A stretch of 64,000 bases of DNA, from contig QZIR01000074.1 of assembly GCA_003604975.1 (NCBI GenBank), positions 124,001 through 188,000 on the forward strand. The letters are read 5' to 3'. Shown one piece after another: positions 35,748 through 45,108 of this stretch (position 1 is its first letter; every line of letters starts with the position of its first letter). This stretch comes from Desulforudis sp. Lineage in GTDB: Bacteria; Bacillota; Desulfotomaculia; Desulfotomaculales; Desulforudaceae. Both the position numbers and the translations under genes were made by a program. Under the pieces are notes generated by a model. That model ran no database searches. It was not told the DNA's origin and saw nothing but the letters and a program-made list of their open reading frames with translations.

Positions 35748-35776
35748 ACTATACTCTAAAACGCCAACAATGTTAA
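35748..35776 (-). promoter_or_regulatory. lon promoter (sigma-A type)
   Basis: Minus strand: TTAACA (35771-35776), 17-bp spacer, TATAGT (35748-35753). This places the start of transcription close to the AAGGAGG of lon, so the leader is very short. I see neither a CIRCE nor a CtsR operator around it. Confidence 0.75.
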
Positions 35777-35962
35777 AAAGCATTATCACTCCTCATTCTA
35801 GCACAGTGCCAGGAAGCGCTGCCACCGCCAATACATGTCACGGTACGTCTAAAACCCCTGGAAATACTGGATTTGGGGGAAGACCAAGCAAAACCCTCAG
35901 AACAGTATAGCAGACCCCCTAACCCGGAGTCCAATTAACTCGGAATTCTACGGCACGGCATA

Positions 35963-35998
35963 GTAAAAGGGTTTCCCTTCCTTTCCTGGGAAACCCTT
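35963..35998 (-). terminator. Terminator after lonB
   Basis: Perfect 11-bp stem AAGGGTTTCCC / GGGAAACCCTT (35967-35977 with 35988-35998), then TTTTACTA on the minus strand. It insulates lon from lonB. Confidence 0.85.
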
Positions 35999-36038
35999 CG
36001 GTGTCGTGCGCGTGGTATTGTCCGGATAGGAGCCGGTT

Positions 36039-37730
36039 CTAAACAACGGAGACCGTGGTTGGATTGGGGCTCGCCACGTACTGTTTCCTTACCGGCACGG
36101 CCTGGAGCAGGGCCCCGGCCAGGACCTCGTTCAGGCTCTTGACCGGTACAATTTCGATACCGTCTACGTCCTTGAACATTTCCTGGAAATTCTCATGCGG
36201 GATAAACACCTTTTTTACGCCGGCCTTGCACGCGGCGTGCACCTTGGCCACCACGCCCCCGACCGGTTTCACGCCTCCCCTGATGGCTACCTCACCGGTC
36301 ATTGCAACTTCGTTCGATATCGGAATGTTGTTCGCCGCCGAATACACGGCGGTGGCGATAGCGACACCGGCCGACGGGCCGTCAACAGGAGCACCCCCGG
36401 GGAAGTTGATATGAATGTCGTAGTGCTCGGCATCGAACCCGACCACGTGATTGAGCGCGGTGAGCACGTTCTCCACCGAACAGCGGGCCAGGCTCTTGCG
36501 TCGGACCACCCGTGCTCCCCCACCGAGCTGTTCCTCGTCCACCACACCGGTTACCCGCAACATCCCGCGCCGTTTCGTGACCGGAACCGCGGTCGCTTCG
36601 ACCTCGCTGAGGATGCCGGCATTCGGGCCGTAAACAGCCAGGCCGTTGACCCGGCCCACCATCGGGCTCTCCGGAATTCTCTTCTCCTGACGTGGGTTAT
36701 ACTGGCCGCTCTGAACCACCCACTCGACATCAGCAACCCGGATCTCGCTTCGTCCTTCCGTCAGGGCAAGGCCGGCCGCAAGCTGGATGATGTTTACCGC
36801 TTCACGGCCGTTTGTGGCGTATTTCTTGATTACCCCCAGCACACCGTCCAGCAGCTTGGTCCTGATCTTGGACGCGGCGTTGGCCGCGATTTGCTCCACC
36901 TCGTCGGGCTCAAGCGGGCGAAAGAAAATCTCCATGCACCGCGAGCGAATGGCCGGGGGAATCTCCTCGGACAGACGCGTGGTCGCGCCAACCATGCGGA
37001 AATCTGCGGGCAGGCCGTTTTGAAAGATGTCGTGGATGTGGCCGGGTACATTGGAATCATCCGGATTGTAATAGGCACTTTCCAAAAAGACCTTCCGGTC
37101 TTCCAGGACCTTGAGTAGCTTATTCATTTGTACTGGGTGCAACTCACCAATCTCATCAATAAAGAGCATCCCGCCGTGCGCCTTGGTAACGGCGCCCGGT
37201 TTGGGCTGGGGCACCCCGGCCATACCCATCGGACCGGCGCCTTGGTAGATTGGGTCATGCACCGAGCCGATCAGGGGATCGGCAATACCCCGTTCATCAA
37301 AGCGGGCCGTACAGGCGTCGATCTCGATAAACTTGGCCTCCGACTTGAACGGCGAAAAGCTGTTCTTCTTAGCTTCCTCCAGCACGAGGCGCGCTGCGGC
37401 GGTCTTGCCCACGCCCGGAGGGCCGTAAATGATGACATGCTGCGGATTAGGGCCGCACAGGGCCGCACTCAATGATTTGAGCCCCTCGGACTGGCCGATG
37501 ATTTCCGAAAAGTGGGTCGGCCTGGTTTTTTCAGATAGGGGCTCAGACAGCGAAATCGATCGCATTTGCCGCAACTTGTCTATTTCACGCCGGGACTCAC
37601 GGTCCACGGCCACTTTACTGCCTTTCTGCTGCTTAAGAAGGTTCCAAAAGTAAAGCCCGATGATGACGCCAAAAAATACCTGGACAAAAATGATGATGCC
37701 CGACATCCCGGGACCAAATTCACCCAACAC
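36039..37730 (-). CDS. lonB: LonB, membrane-anchored Lon-like protease
   Basis: A 563-aa protease of the LonB type: one N-terminal membrane helix (IIIFVQVFFGVIIGLYFWNLL) replaces the long LonA N-domain. The AAA+ site is YGPPGVGKTAAAR with MLFIDEIGEL; the protease domain has PVDGPSAGVAIATAVY. In Bacillus the homolog is made in the forespore under sigma-F. Located between lon and clpX as in many Clostridia. TTG start with GGGAGG nine bases upstream. Confidence 0.94.
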   Translation of the reverse strand: MLGEFGPGMSGIIIFVQVFFGVIIGLYFWNLLKQQKGSKVAVDRESRREIDKLRQMRSISLSEPLSEKTRPTHFSEIIGQSEGLKSLSAALCGPNPQHVIIYGPPGVGKTAAARLVLEEAKKNSFSPFKSEAKFIEIDACTARFDERGIADPLIGSVHDPIYQGAGPMGMAGVPQPKPGAVTKAHGGMLFIDEIGELHPVQMNKLLKVLEDRKVFLESAYYNPDDSNVPGHIHDIFQNGLPADFRMVGATTRLSEEIPPAIRSRCMEIFFRPLEPDEVEQIAANAASKIRTKLLDGVLGVIKKYATNGREAVNIIQLAAGLALTEGRSEIRVADVEWVVQSGQYNPRQEKRIPESPMVGRVNGLAVYGPNAGILSEVEATAVPVTKRRGMLRVTGVVDEEQLGGGARVVRRKSLARCSVENVLTALNHVVGFDAEHYDIHINFPGGAPVDGPSAGVAIATAVYSAANNIPISNEVAMTGEVAIRGGVKPVGGVVAKVHAACKAGVKKVFIPHENFQEMFKDVDGIEIVPVKSLNEVLAGALLQAVPVRKQYVASPNPTTVSVV

Positions 37731-37822
37731 GTTATACCTCCCAAAAGTCAGGTTTTACCTCTAGTATTGCAACTTTCGGTCGATTTAAACGCGGGACGAC
37801 AATCACCGCCGGACAATTGGAA

Positions 37823-37845
37823 AGCCGCCGTATGAAACGGCGGCT
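37823..37845 (-). terminator. Hairpin after clpX
   Basis: AGCCGCCG / CGGCGGCT, 8-bp perfect stem with a seven-base loop, about 35 bases after the clpX stop. The downstream T-tract is short (TTTCC), so it may slow decay rather than fully terminate. Confidence 0.6.
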
Positions 37846-37879
37846 GTAATCGGAACCCGAGTCCTTATATTTCCGGCCT

Positions 37880-39130
37880 TTAGATCAGGCCTTCCTTCTT
37901 TTTCTTCCGCTCCACCGTGATAATCATCGGCATTTCCCGCTTGACCACGGTCTCCTCGGAAATCGTACACTTGGCCACGTCACCCCGTGACGGGATGTCG
38001 TACATCACGTTGAGCATGATTTCCTCCAGGATCGCCCGAAGACCCCTGGCGCCCGTGTTACGCCGGATCGCCTCGGTAGCGATTGACTTGAGCGCTCCTT
38101 CCTGGAACTCCAAGGCCACTCCGTCCAGTTCAAACAGCTTCTCGTACTGTTTAACCAGAGCGTTGCGCGGTTCGGTCAGGATCCGGACGAGGTCATCCTC
38201 GCTCAACGGTTCCAGGGTCACAATTACCGGCAGACGTCCAACGAACTCGGGGATCAGGCCAAACTTCAGGAGATCCTGCGGCAGGATGTTGCGCAAAATC
38301 TCTCCCAGCTTACGTTCACGTTTCGTCATCAGTTCCGCGCCAAAACCCATCGTCTTCTGGGCTACACGGCTCTGGATAATCTTGTCGATACCCTCGAAAG
38401 CGCCACCGACGATAAACAGGATGTTCGTGGTATCCAACTGGATGAACTCCTGGTGGGGATGCTTACGCCCGCCCTGAGGCGGTACGCTGGCCACCGTACC
38501 CTCCAGAATTTTTAAGAGCGCCTGCTGTACACCTTCGCCCGATACGTCACGGGTGATGGACGGATTTTCGGACTTGCGGGCGATCTTATCAACCTCGTCG
38601 ATGTAGACGATGCCCTTCTCGGCCTTCTCCACGTCATAGTCGGCCGCCTGGATTAGCTTCAGCAGGATGTTCTCCACGTCTTCACCGACATACCCAGCTT
38701 CGGTCAGCGAGGTGGCATCGGCAATCGCAAAAGGCACGTTCAGGAACCGACTCAATGTCTGAGCCAAGAGGGTTTTACCCGAACCGGTGGGTCCGAGCAT
38801 CACGATGTTGCTCTTCTGGAGTTCCACGTCCTCGATCTTGCCACCCAGATTGATGCGCTTGTAGTGGTTGTAGACCGCTACGGACAGGATTTTCTTGGCG
38901 TACTGCTGACCGATGATGTACTGATCCAGATACTCCTTGATCTCAATCGGCTTGGGGATATCACGCAGTTCAAGACCAAGATCCTCGGTAAGTTCTTCTT
39001 CGATTATCTCGTTGCAGAGTTCAATGCACTCGTCACAAATGTAGACACCCGGACCGGCCACCAGTTTCTTCACCTGATCCTGCAGCTTACCGCAGAAGGA
39101 GCACTTCAACTGGCCTTTTTCGTTAAACAC
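37880..39130 (-). CDS. clpX: ClpX, ATPase subunit of ClpXP
   Basis: About 416 aa. The N-terminal C4 zinc domain (CSFCGK...CDECIELC), the ATP site [25 protein letters not shown] and the ClpP-binding loop region are all present. It unfolds tagged proteins and feeds them to ClpP. GTG 39130 has GAGGTGG five bases upstream; the earlier GTG at 39139 overlaps that site. It starts 14 bases after clpP ends. Confidence 0.97.
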   Translation of the reverse strand: MFNEKGQLKCSFCGKLQDQVKKLVAGPGVYICDECIELCNEIIEEELTEDLGLELRDIPKPIEIKEYLDQYIIGQQYAKKILSVAVYNHYKRINLGGKIEDVELQKSNIVMLGPTGSGKTLLAQTLSRFLNVPFAIADATSLTEAGYVGEDVENILLKLIQAADYDVEKAEKGIVYIDEVDKIARKSENPSITRDVSGEGVQQALLKILEGTVASVPPQGGRKHPHQEFIQLDTTNILFIVGGAFEGIDKIIQSRVAQKTMGFGAELMTKRERKLGEILRNILPQDLLKFGLIPEFVGRLPVIVTLEPLSEDDLVRILTEPRNALVKQYEKLFELDGVALEFQEGALKSIATEAIRRNTGARGLRAILEEIMLNVMYDIPSRGDVAKCTISEETVVKREMPMIITVERKKKKEGLI

Positions 39131-39144
39131 TTTAACCACCTCTT

Positions 39145-39741
39145 TTACTTGGCCTTCTTCCTGACGGTGATCACCTCATCGATAATACCATATTCCTTTG
39201 CCTGTTGCGCAGACATAAAGAAATCACGCTCGGTGTCTTGTTCCACCCTTTCCAGGGGCTGGCCGGTGTGCTTCGCCAGTAGTTCATTCAAGATGCCCCT
39301 AGTACGCAAAATTTCCCGGGCGTGGATGTCAATGTCCGTCGCCTGCCCCTGAACACCACCCAGCGGCTGGTGAATCAGGATGCGGGTGTAAGGCAGTGCA
39401 AAGCGTTTACCCTTGGCCCCGGCCGTGAGCAAAAAGGCGCCCATGCTGGCCGCCTGCCCCAGGCAAATGGTCGAGACATCGGGACGGATGTACTGCATGG
39501 TGTCGTAAATCGCCATCCCCGCCGTGACCACTCCCCCGGGAGAGTTGATGTAAAAGTGGATGTCTTTCTCGGGGTCCTCGGCTTCCAGAAATAGCAGCTG
39601 GGCAATCACGAGGTTGGCGATGTGGTCATCGATCCCGCCCCCGATAAACACGATACGGTCTTTCAGTAACCGGGAATATATGTCGTAGGCCCTCTCACCG
39701 CGCGCAGTTTGCTCAACGACTATGGGTACTAAAACACTCAT
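39145..39741 (-). CDS. clpP: ClpP, ATP-dependent Clp protease proteolytic subunit
   Basis: A 198-aa serine protease with the catalytic serine in [11 protein letters not shown] and the histidine in [10 protein letters not shown]. The N-terminus [26 protein letters not shown] is typical, including the short propeptide. It forms the tetradecameric chamber used by ClpX. Order tig-clpP-clpX is a classic operon. Confidence 0.97.
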   Translation of the reverse strand: MSVLVPIVVEQTARGERAYDIYSRLLKDRIVFIGGGIDDHIANLVIAQLLFLEAEDPEKDIHFYINSPGGVVTAGMAIYDTMQYIRPDVSTICLGQAASMGAFLLTAGAKGKRFALPYTRILIHQPLGGVQGQATDIDIHAREILRTRGILNELLAKHTGQPLERVEQDTERDFFMSAQQAKEYGIIDEVITVRKKAK

Positions 39742-39812
39742 CCGGGCGAACCCTCCTTCATGTGTATGTTAAACGATCCGGGATTGATTTAAAAGAGCCC
39801 CTACCCACTAAT

Positions 39813-41126
39813 TTATTCCTGGGGACTGGATTCTCCTTCCACCATCTCGGCTTTTTCAAGAAGAAAATCAATTACCTTGTTTCGGACGATGCCGGCCTTG
39901 ATGGAGTTGAGTTCACCGCTCTTCTCAATCATCTCACGCAGCTTGCCGGAGTCTTCCCGATAGAACTTGGAGAGCCGGTCAAGCTCCGCGTTGAGCTCAT
40001 CCTCGGAGACCTCAAAGCCCTCGGCCTTCGCGATGCTCTCCAGCACGATATCCCGCTTGATCGCTTTAACAGCCTCGGGACGCAGTTCCTCACGGACGGA
40101 ATCTTCACTGCTGTTAGTGAGCTTGAAGTAGTGCTCAGGCTGCATCCCCTGTTCCGCAACCGAACGCATGAAGGTATTATACATCTGCTCCACCTGGTTG
40201 TTGACCATCGAATCAGGCACTTCCACCTCGGCGTTTTCCACCGCTTGGTCCACGGCCGCGTTGCGCAGATCGGCTTCGGCCTTCTTATTAGCCGCGGTCT
40301 GGAGCTTCACCCGGAGATCGGCCTTCAGTTCATCTAGGGTGTCAAACTCACTGACGTCTTTCGCGAACTCGTCGTCCAGCGGGGCCAGTTCCTTGCGTTT
40401 GACGCCCTTAACCGTGACCTTGATGATTCCTTCCTTACCAGCCACCCGCTGGTCGGCGTACTCCTCTGGGAGCGGCATCGGGAACTCCTTGCTTTCGCCA
40501 ATGGCCACCCCGACCAGTCCCTTATCCATTTCCTCAGCCAGGAAGCCCCGTCCAACCTCAACCTGGCGGTCGGTGGCGGTACCGCCCTCGAAAGGTTCAC
40601 CATCAACTGTACCCTCATAGTCGATGGTGACCAGGTCACCTTCTTCCACTGTACCCTCTTCCAGGGTCACCAGCTTCGCGTACCGGGTTTGCAGCTTTTT
40701 GATCTCCTCGTCAAGTTCCGCATCGGAAACCTCGGGCACTGCCTTCTCGAGCTTTAAGCCCTTGTACTCACCCAACTCCGCTTCCGGCTTCACATCCACC
40801 TGGACTTTCAGGATGAGCGGCTGCCCTTCCTCAAGCTGGACTACCTCCACGTTGGGCTGGGCGACCGGTTCGATACCAGTCTCCTTGATGGCCTCCAGGT
40901 AGACCTCCGTACCCAGTGACTCCATCGCCTCTTCGTAAAGCGGCGCTTTGCTGTAGTATCTTTCAAAAATCACCCGCGGTACTTTGCCCTTACGAAAGCC
41001 AGGGACGCTCGCATTCTTGGAAAGCTTCCGGAAGGCCCTGTCGAGGGCCTTGCCTAAACGTTCGGCGTCCACCTCAATGTTCATTTCCACGGTGTTTTTC
41101 TCCACTCTTTCGGCAGTGGCCTTCAT
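39813..41126 (-). CDS. tig: Trigger factor
   Basis: A 437-aa ribosome-bound chaperone and prolyl isomerase. The ribosome-binding signature PGFRKGKVPR is near residue 45, the FKBP domain (GDLVTIDYEGTVDGEPFEGG) follows, and the C-terminal helical chaperone arms end in an acidic tail. It heads the tig-clpP-clpX transcript. ATG has GGAGG upstream. Confidence 0.97.
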   Translation of the reverse strand: MKATAERVEKNTVEMNIEVDAERLGKALDRAFRKLSKNASVPGFRKGKVPRVIFERYYSKAPLYEEAMESLGTEVYLEAIKETGIEPVAQPNVEVVQLEEGQPLILKVQVDVKPEAELGEYKGLKLEKAVPEVSDAELDEEIKKLQTRYAKLVTLEEGTVEEGDLVTIDYEGTVDGEPFEGGTATDRQVEVGRGFLAEEMDKGLVGVAIGESKEFPMPLPEEYADQRVAGKEGIIKVTVKGVKRKELAPLDDEFAKDVSEFDTLDELKADLRVKLQTAANKKAEADLRNAAVDQAVENAEVEVPDSMVNNQVEQMYNTFMRSVAEQGMQPEHYFKLTNSSEDSVREELRPEAVKAIKRDIVLESIAKAEGFEVSEDELNAELDRLSKFYREDSGKLREMIEKSGELNSIKAGIVRNKVIDFLLEKAEMVEGESSPQE

Positions 41127-41265
41127 CTGATAGTCCTCCTCTGTAACTTTAACAATATGTTTGATCCCAGAATACCTTTCCTTAAAGTATATATAACCAA
41201 TCTATGCAGGGAAAATCTGCAAATAGAAAACAATACACCAGGGACGCCCCTGGTCACCAGACCAT

Positions 41266-41295
41266 ATTATAGCATGCGCCGGAATCGCCCGGCAA
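41266..41295 (-). promoter_or_regulatory. tig promoter with hairpin-rich leader
   Basis: Minus strand: TTGCCG (41290-41295), 18-bp spacer, TATAAT (41266-41271). The roughly 130-base leader begins with a hairpin ACCAGGG/CCCTGGT (around 41236-41254) followed by TATTGTTTTC, which could act as an early attenuator. No CtsR box was found. Confidence 0.65.
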
Positions 41296-41384
41296 GCAAC
41301 AGACGGCAATATTTCCTTTTCCCACGAAATCGTGGTAGGATCAAGAGATATAGATGAATTTAGAGATTTGAGACGGGTGATAGA

Positions 41385-42233
41385 GTGTCGTTTAAGGAAG
41401 GGGACCTCGTAGTTTTCCAGGACCACCGAGAACGGAGTTACCGTAAAGTGCTGAAGGAGAACGGGCGCCTGCAGACCCACATGGGGTTTATTGACCACCG
41501 TGAACTGCTTGGGAAAGAAAGCGGTTCAGCCGTACTCACCTCCAAGGGGAAGGAATTCTATGTTTTCTACCCCACCCTGGTCGATTATACAATGAATATG
41601 CCGCGCATGAGCGGCATCATCTACCCGAAGGACGCCGCCTACATGATGATGTGGGGAGACGTTTACCCCGGGGCGACCGTGGTCACCGGCGGTGTAGGCA
41701 GCGGCGCCCTAATCCTGGCTTTGACCAGACAGGTGGGGCCGACAGGCCGCGTTGTCGGATATGATGTACGACAGGATATGCTGGACCACGCGGTGCAGAA
41801 CGTGTCGGAGCTATTCGGCGAGGTCCCGCCCCAGCTGACCCTGAAGATCGGCGACTTGTACCGGGAAATCGAAGAGCACGGCTTAGACACGATCATGCTC
41901 GATGTTCCCGAGCCATGGAAGGTAGTCAGACCGGCCGCCGAGGCGATCAAACCCGGAGGAGTGTTCGTGGCCTATAATCCAACCATCCGGCAGGTCGAGA
42001 TACTGACCCAGGAACTCCGTTCCAGCACCGCCTACGGCCTGGTGGAAACGGTCGAAATCCTCGTTCGGAGCTGGCACGTACGGGACCGCAGCGTACGCCC
42101 GAACCACCGCATGATCGGACACACCGGCTTTGTCACCGTGGCCCGGCGAATCAGCCGCACCAGGCCGACTCCGCAAGACCAGGAAACAGAAAGACTGACG
42201 CCGGAGGACATCGTTACAGCCGATATTGAGTAA
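41385..42233 (+). CDS. trmI: TrmI-like tRNA (adenine-N1)-methyltransferase
   Basis: A 282-aa protein with a small N-terminal beta domain and a class I methyltransferase domain. Segments typical of TrmI are RMSGIIYPKDAAYMMMWGDVYPGATVVTGGVGSGAL, YDVRQDMLDHAVQNV and LDVPEPW. The enzyme makes m1A58 in tRNA. It is divergent from tig. GTG start after GGGTGAT. The C-terminal 25 residues are a charged tail. Confidence 0.88.
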   Translation: MSFKEGDLVVFQDHRERSYRKVLKENGRLQTHMGFIDHRELLGKESGSAVLTSKGKEFYVFYPTLVDYTMNMPRMSGIIYPKDAAYMMMWGDVYPGATVVTGGVGSGALILALTRQVGPTGRVVGYDVRQDMLDHAVQNVSELFGEVPPQLTLKIGDLYREIEEHGLDTIMLDVPEPWKVVRPAAEAIKPGGVFVAYNPTIRQVEILTQELRSSTAYGLVETVEILVRSWHVRDRSVRPNHRMIGHTGFVTVARRISRTRPTPQDQETERLTPEDIVTADIE

Positions 42234-42265
42234 GGATTGTTCACTCGAAGGAGGAAGCGGTATTC

Positions 42266-42958
42266 GTGTACAGGGTTAAAAGCATCACCCCGACTGCAGA
42301 CCGTGACAGTCTCGTCCTTGACGAAAAGCAGCTGGACTTGATACGGACATTCGGTCGTAGGATCCCCTACCCGAAAGGCCAGATTATCTTCGCGGCCGGC
42401 GATATCGCCGACCGGGCCTACTTTATTGAAGAAGGCTTGGTAAAGATCTACCGCCTTGATCATGAGGGCCGTAAGATCACCGTGGGCACAATCCGGAATC
42501 AGGGCGAACTGATGGGTCTGGCTGAAACCCTCTGCAGCGGTGAACGGACCTGCTTCGCTGAAGCCATCAGCGACGTTGTGATCGTGAAACTGACCAAGGA
42601 TGATTTCAGGCAGATTCTGGCCAAGGATAACGAGCTGGCCATCAAAGTAGCGAGTCTGCTCGGGGTTCGGATGCGCGAGGCTGAGGCCATGGTACATGAA
42701 CTCGTGTGCCGGCAGGTTCCCGGGCGATTGGCGCTCCTGCTCCTGAAGATCGGTGAACGCTACGGTGTCCAGGCTAAGGACGGTACCCTGATCAACCTTC
42801 GGCTGACCCACGAGGAGATCGCCTCGATGATCGGCGCCACCCGCCAGACCGTTACCCAGACCCTGAACCTGTTTAAAAAGGAAAAGAGCATCGACCTTAA
42901 AGGCAGAATGATAGAAATCCTTGACCCCGAAAAACTCAAGCAATGGACTACTTCCTGA
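42266..42958 (+). CDS. Crp/Fnr-family transcriptional regulator
   Basis: A 230-aa regulator with an N-terminal cyclic-nucleotide-binding-like domain (GQIIFAAGDIADRAYFIEEGLVKIYRL) and a C-terminal winged helix with LTHEEIASMIGATRQTVTQTLNLFKKE. The Fnr-type N-terminal cysteine cluster is absent, so it does not sense oxygen by Fe-S. The ligand is unknown. The operon at 43204, just downstream and behind a terminator and an inverted repeat, is a plausible target. Confidence 0.88.
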   Translation: MYRVKSITPTADRDSLVLDEKQLDLIRTFGRRIPYPKGQIIFAAGDIADRAYFIEEGLVKIYRLDHEGRKITVGTIRNQGELMGLAETLCSGERTCFAEAISDVVIVKLTKDDFRQILAKDNELAIKVASLLGVRMREAEAMVHELVCRQVPGRLALLLLKIGERYGVQAKDGTLINLRLTHEEIASMIGATRQTVTQTLNLFKKEKSIDLKGRMIEILDPEKLKQWTTS

Positions 42959-42994
42959 ATATCGCCTGACACCAACCCCTAAACCGAAAACCAG

Positions 42995-43020
42995 GCCGGC
43001 CGCTGAGGCCGGCTTTCGTA
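42995..43020 (+). terminator. Terminator after the Crp/Fnr regulator
   Basis: GCCGGCC / GGCCGGC (42995-43001 with 43007-43013), perfect 7-bp stem with a five-base loop, then TTTCGTATTG on the plus strand. Confidence 0.75.
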
Positions 43021-43044
43021 TTGTCCGGAAGCACACTTTGTCGT

Positions 43045-43113
43045 CTGGCCGACAAACCTTGATATGTCCGGCTTACCCCATGTATGGAAGTAAGCGAGGG
43101 TAAGGTCGGCCAG
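43045..43113 (+). promoter_or_regulatory. Inverted repeat in the control region of the UPF0324 operon
   Basis: CTGGCCGAC (43045-43053) and GTCGGCCAG (43105-43113) are perfect 9-bp complements about 50 bases apart, some 90 bases before the first gene. They could be a hairpin or a pair of operator half-sites. No clear sigma-A promoter was identified between 43114 and 43190. Confidence 0.45.
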
Positions 43114-43203
43114 CCGACGTCTGAAATATCGGCAGTCTAGTACCATGTTATCAAACCGTTAAATCCGACTCGTTTTAGTTGGGATACGAAAGGGGGGTGT
43201 ATA

Positions 43204-43419
43204 ATGGCCGTCAGTGAACAATGTGTCAAGCAGTTAAAGGAACGGAAAAGCCAGGTCGAATCGGAAGTTTGCAAAACACCGGATGCTGATGAAGTCTTCG
43301 CCGCAGAACGTAAGGAAGATCTCAACGTACTAATTATTGTTTTACTGGTTTTCCTGCTGTGTCTGCTGTTTCCGAACCAGGTAGTCTACTTCTTTAAAGA
43401 AGTGTTGTACTTCGTCTAG
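43204..43419 (+). CDS. Small single-helix membrane protein
   Basis: A 71-aa protein of unknown function. The first 40 residues are hydrophilic and charged with two Cys (EQCVKQLKERK; EVCKTPDADEV), followed by one membrane helix (LNVLIIVLLVFLLCLLF) and a short aromatic tail (VVYFFKEVLYFV). AAAGGGGGG ahead of ATG is a strong ribosome site. It directly precedes a UPF0324 transporter gene by 27 bases and may be its small accessory subunit. Confidence 0.7.
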   Translation: MAVSEQCVKQLKERKSQVESEVCKTPDADEVFAAERKEDLNVLIIVLLVFLLCLLFPNQVVYFFKEVLYFV

Positions 43420-43446
43420 AAAAGAAGTGTAAAGGAGGTAAGCAAG

Positions 43447-44610
43447 TTGGACAAAGTGAGAGGTCTGATTTCTCATGACTGGAAGGATGCCGTCCCGGGA
43501 CTGCTCCTCTGTATCGTTTTCGCGATCCTGGTTATGAACGTAGACACCCTGTTGAAGTCGCTGGATAAAGCCGGCGTGGCTTGGGCGAACCTGGTCTACA
43601 CCCAGATGCAAATCACGTACGTGGCCATGCTCCTCCTGGGTGGCCTGATCATCCGGAACGTCTTCGGCCTGCCCAAGGTATTCCTGCGTGGTGTCGCCGC
43701 CGCCAGGCCGGTGGTAAAACCGGGCATTGTCATCCTTGGTGTACACTACGTGTGGTTTGATGTGGTCAAGGTCGGCGGTGTCGGTCTCGCTCTTACCACC
43801 CTCTTCATTTTCGGTACCGCCCTGGCCGTGATGTTTATCGCCAAGCGGATGGGTGCCAGTGACGGTCTGAGCGGAATTATGGCTGCCGGCACCGGTATCT
43901 GCGGTGTTTCCGCAATCATCGCCACCGCCCCCGTCGTCCGGGCTAAACCTCGCGATATGTGTTACGCGATCGGTACAATCCTCCTTTTTGGTACGCTGAT
44001 GCTGTTCATCTTCCCCTACATCGGTCGCGCCCTCAATCTTACCGAACCACAGTTCGGGGCCTGGTCCGCGATCGCCATTCTAAATACCGCCCAGCTCATC
44101 GCCGCTTCCGAATGGTACGGTGTAGCGGCCCGCGACACGGCGGTACTGATCAACGCCGCTCGGATTATGTTCATCCCCTTGATCGTACTGTTAGCCCTGT
44201 GGTTCTATGTCATCCGTGACAGCGACTCCAAGGTTGATGAAAACGGCCAGCCTGAAGCCGCAATATCTAACCAGATGGCTAGCGTGGACAAATGGCAGCT
44301 GATCAAGGAGAAGTTTCCGGTCTTCATCCTGGGGTTCTTCGCCCTGGTCATCCTGAACAGCTTGAACATCAGCTTCCTGGGCGGGGCCAAAGTAGAGGGC
44401 TCCGTTTTCTGGGCTATGGACCACGCCTATAAGTGGTTCTTTGCGGTTGGTTTTGCCGGTATCGGCATGATGATTTCGATCGATGATATGAGGAAAGCCG
44501 GCGGAAAAGCCTTCATGATCGGGTTCAGCGCGGCAGTAGCCAAGATGGTCATCGGTCTCCTCGCTGTATACCTGATCGGCGCGGAATTGCTCACGGTCGG
44601 CGGCGGCTAG
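43447..44610 (+). CDS. UPF0324 (YeiH/YadS-type) membrane protein, putative sulfur-compound exporter
   Basis: A 387-aa protein with about ten membrane helices. The family motif GTGICGVSAIIATAPVV and the later FFAVGFAGIGMMISIDDMRKAGGKAFMIGF are clear. The family is annotated as putative sulfate exporter, but direct proof is limited. A hydrophilic loop at about residues 257-285 differs from short members. TTG start with AAAGGAGG upstream. Co-transcribed with the small membrane protein, UspA and SRPBCC genes. Confidence 0.85.
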   Translation: MDKVRGLISHDWKDAVPGLLLCIVFAILVMNVDTLLKSLDKAGVAWANLVYTQMQITYVAMLLLGGLIIRNVFGLPKVFLRGVAAARPVVKPGIVILGVHYVWFDVVKVGGVGLALTTLFIFGTALAVMFIAKRMGASDGLSGIMAAGTGICGVSAIIATAPVVRAKPRDMCYAIGTILLFGTLMLFIFPYIGRALNLTEPQFGAWSAIAILNTAQLIAASEWYGVAARDTAVLINAARIMFIPLIVLLALWFYVIRDSDSKVDENGQPEAAISNQMASVDKWQLIKEKFPVFILGFFALVILNSLNISFLGGAKVEGSVFWAMDHAYKWFFAVGFAGIGMMISIDDMRKAGGKAFMIGFSAAVAKMVIGLLAVYLIGAELLTVGGG

Positions 44611-44641
44611 AATACAAACCCCGACGGAAGGAGAGGGCAAA

Positions 44642-45085
44642 GTGATCAAGAACATCCTCGTGGTCCTGGACGGTGAAGAGCATACCGGGAAGGCCCTGGA
44701 TCATGCCCTCTACCTCGGGCATACTACGGGCGCCACCCTTACCGGGATGCACGTTGTCAACCCGTACCTGAAACAGTTTCATAATGAAATCTATGCCCAG
44801 GGACGCCGGGAATACCTGCAGCACGTAGAAATCCTATTGCAGGACCAGGCCAACCGGGTAATGGAGCGTTTTAAGGAAGAAGCCTCAGCCCGGGGAATTT
44901 CCTTTGAAGTCAAGACACGGCGGGGTGAACCCCTGGAGGAGATCCTACGAGAATGTAAGGACAACCGCTACGAATTGGTCGTAGTCGGAGGCAAGCCGCT
45001 GCGCGGTCTGGATCGGCTTAAATCCGGCAACCTGCCTCACAAGCTGGAGCAGAGGCTGTTAACGCCCCTGCTTATCGTGAAGTAA
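44642..45085 (+). CDS. Universal stress protein (UspA family)
   Basis: A 147-aa Usp-fold protein: IKNILVVLDGEEHTGKALDHAL at the N-terminus and ELVVVGGKPLRGLDRLKSGNLPHKL near the end. The usual ATP-binding G-2x-G-9x-G(S/T) motif is only partly kept, so nucleotide binding is doubtful. Usp genes next to transporters often encode their cytosolic regulators. GTG start with GGAAGGAGAGGG upstream. Confidence 0.88.
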   Translation: MIKNILVVLDGEEHTGKALDHALYLGHTTGATLTGMHVVNPYLKQFHNEIYAQGRREYLQHVEILLQDQANRVMERFKEEASARGISFEVKTRRGEPLEEILRECKDNRYELVVVGGKPLRGLDRLKSGNLPHKLEQRLLTPLLIVK

Positions 45086-45108
45086 ACTGGATCTTCAGAG
45101 GTACTGGT

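Noticed and set aside
35737-35830. Search for CIRCE or CtsR operators before lon
   Set aside because: No pair of TTAGCACTC-type or AGGTCAAA-type half-sites was found; GTGCTAG...GAGTGATAA does not fit the CIRCE spacing.
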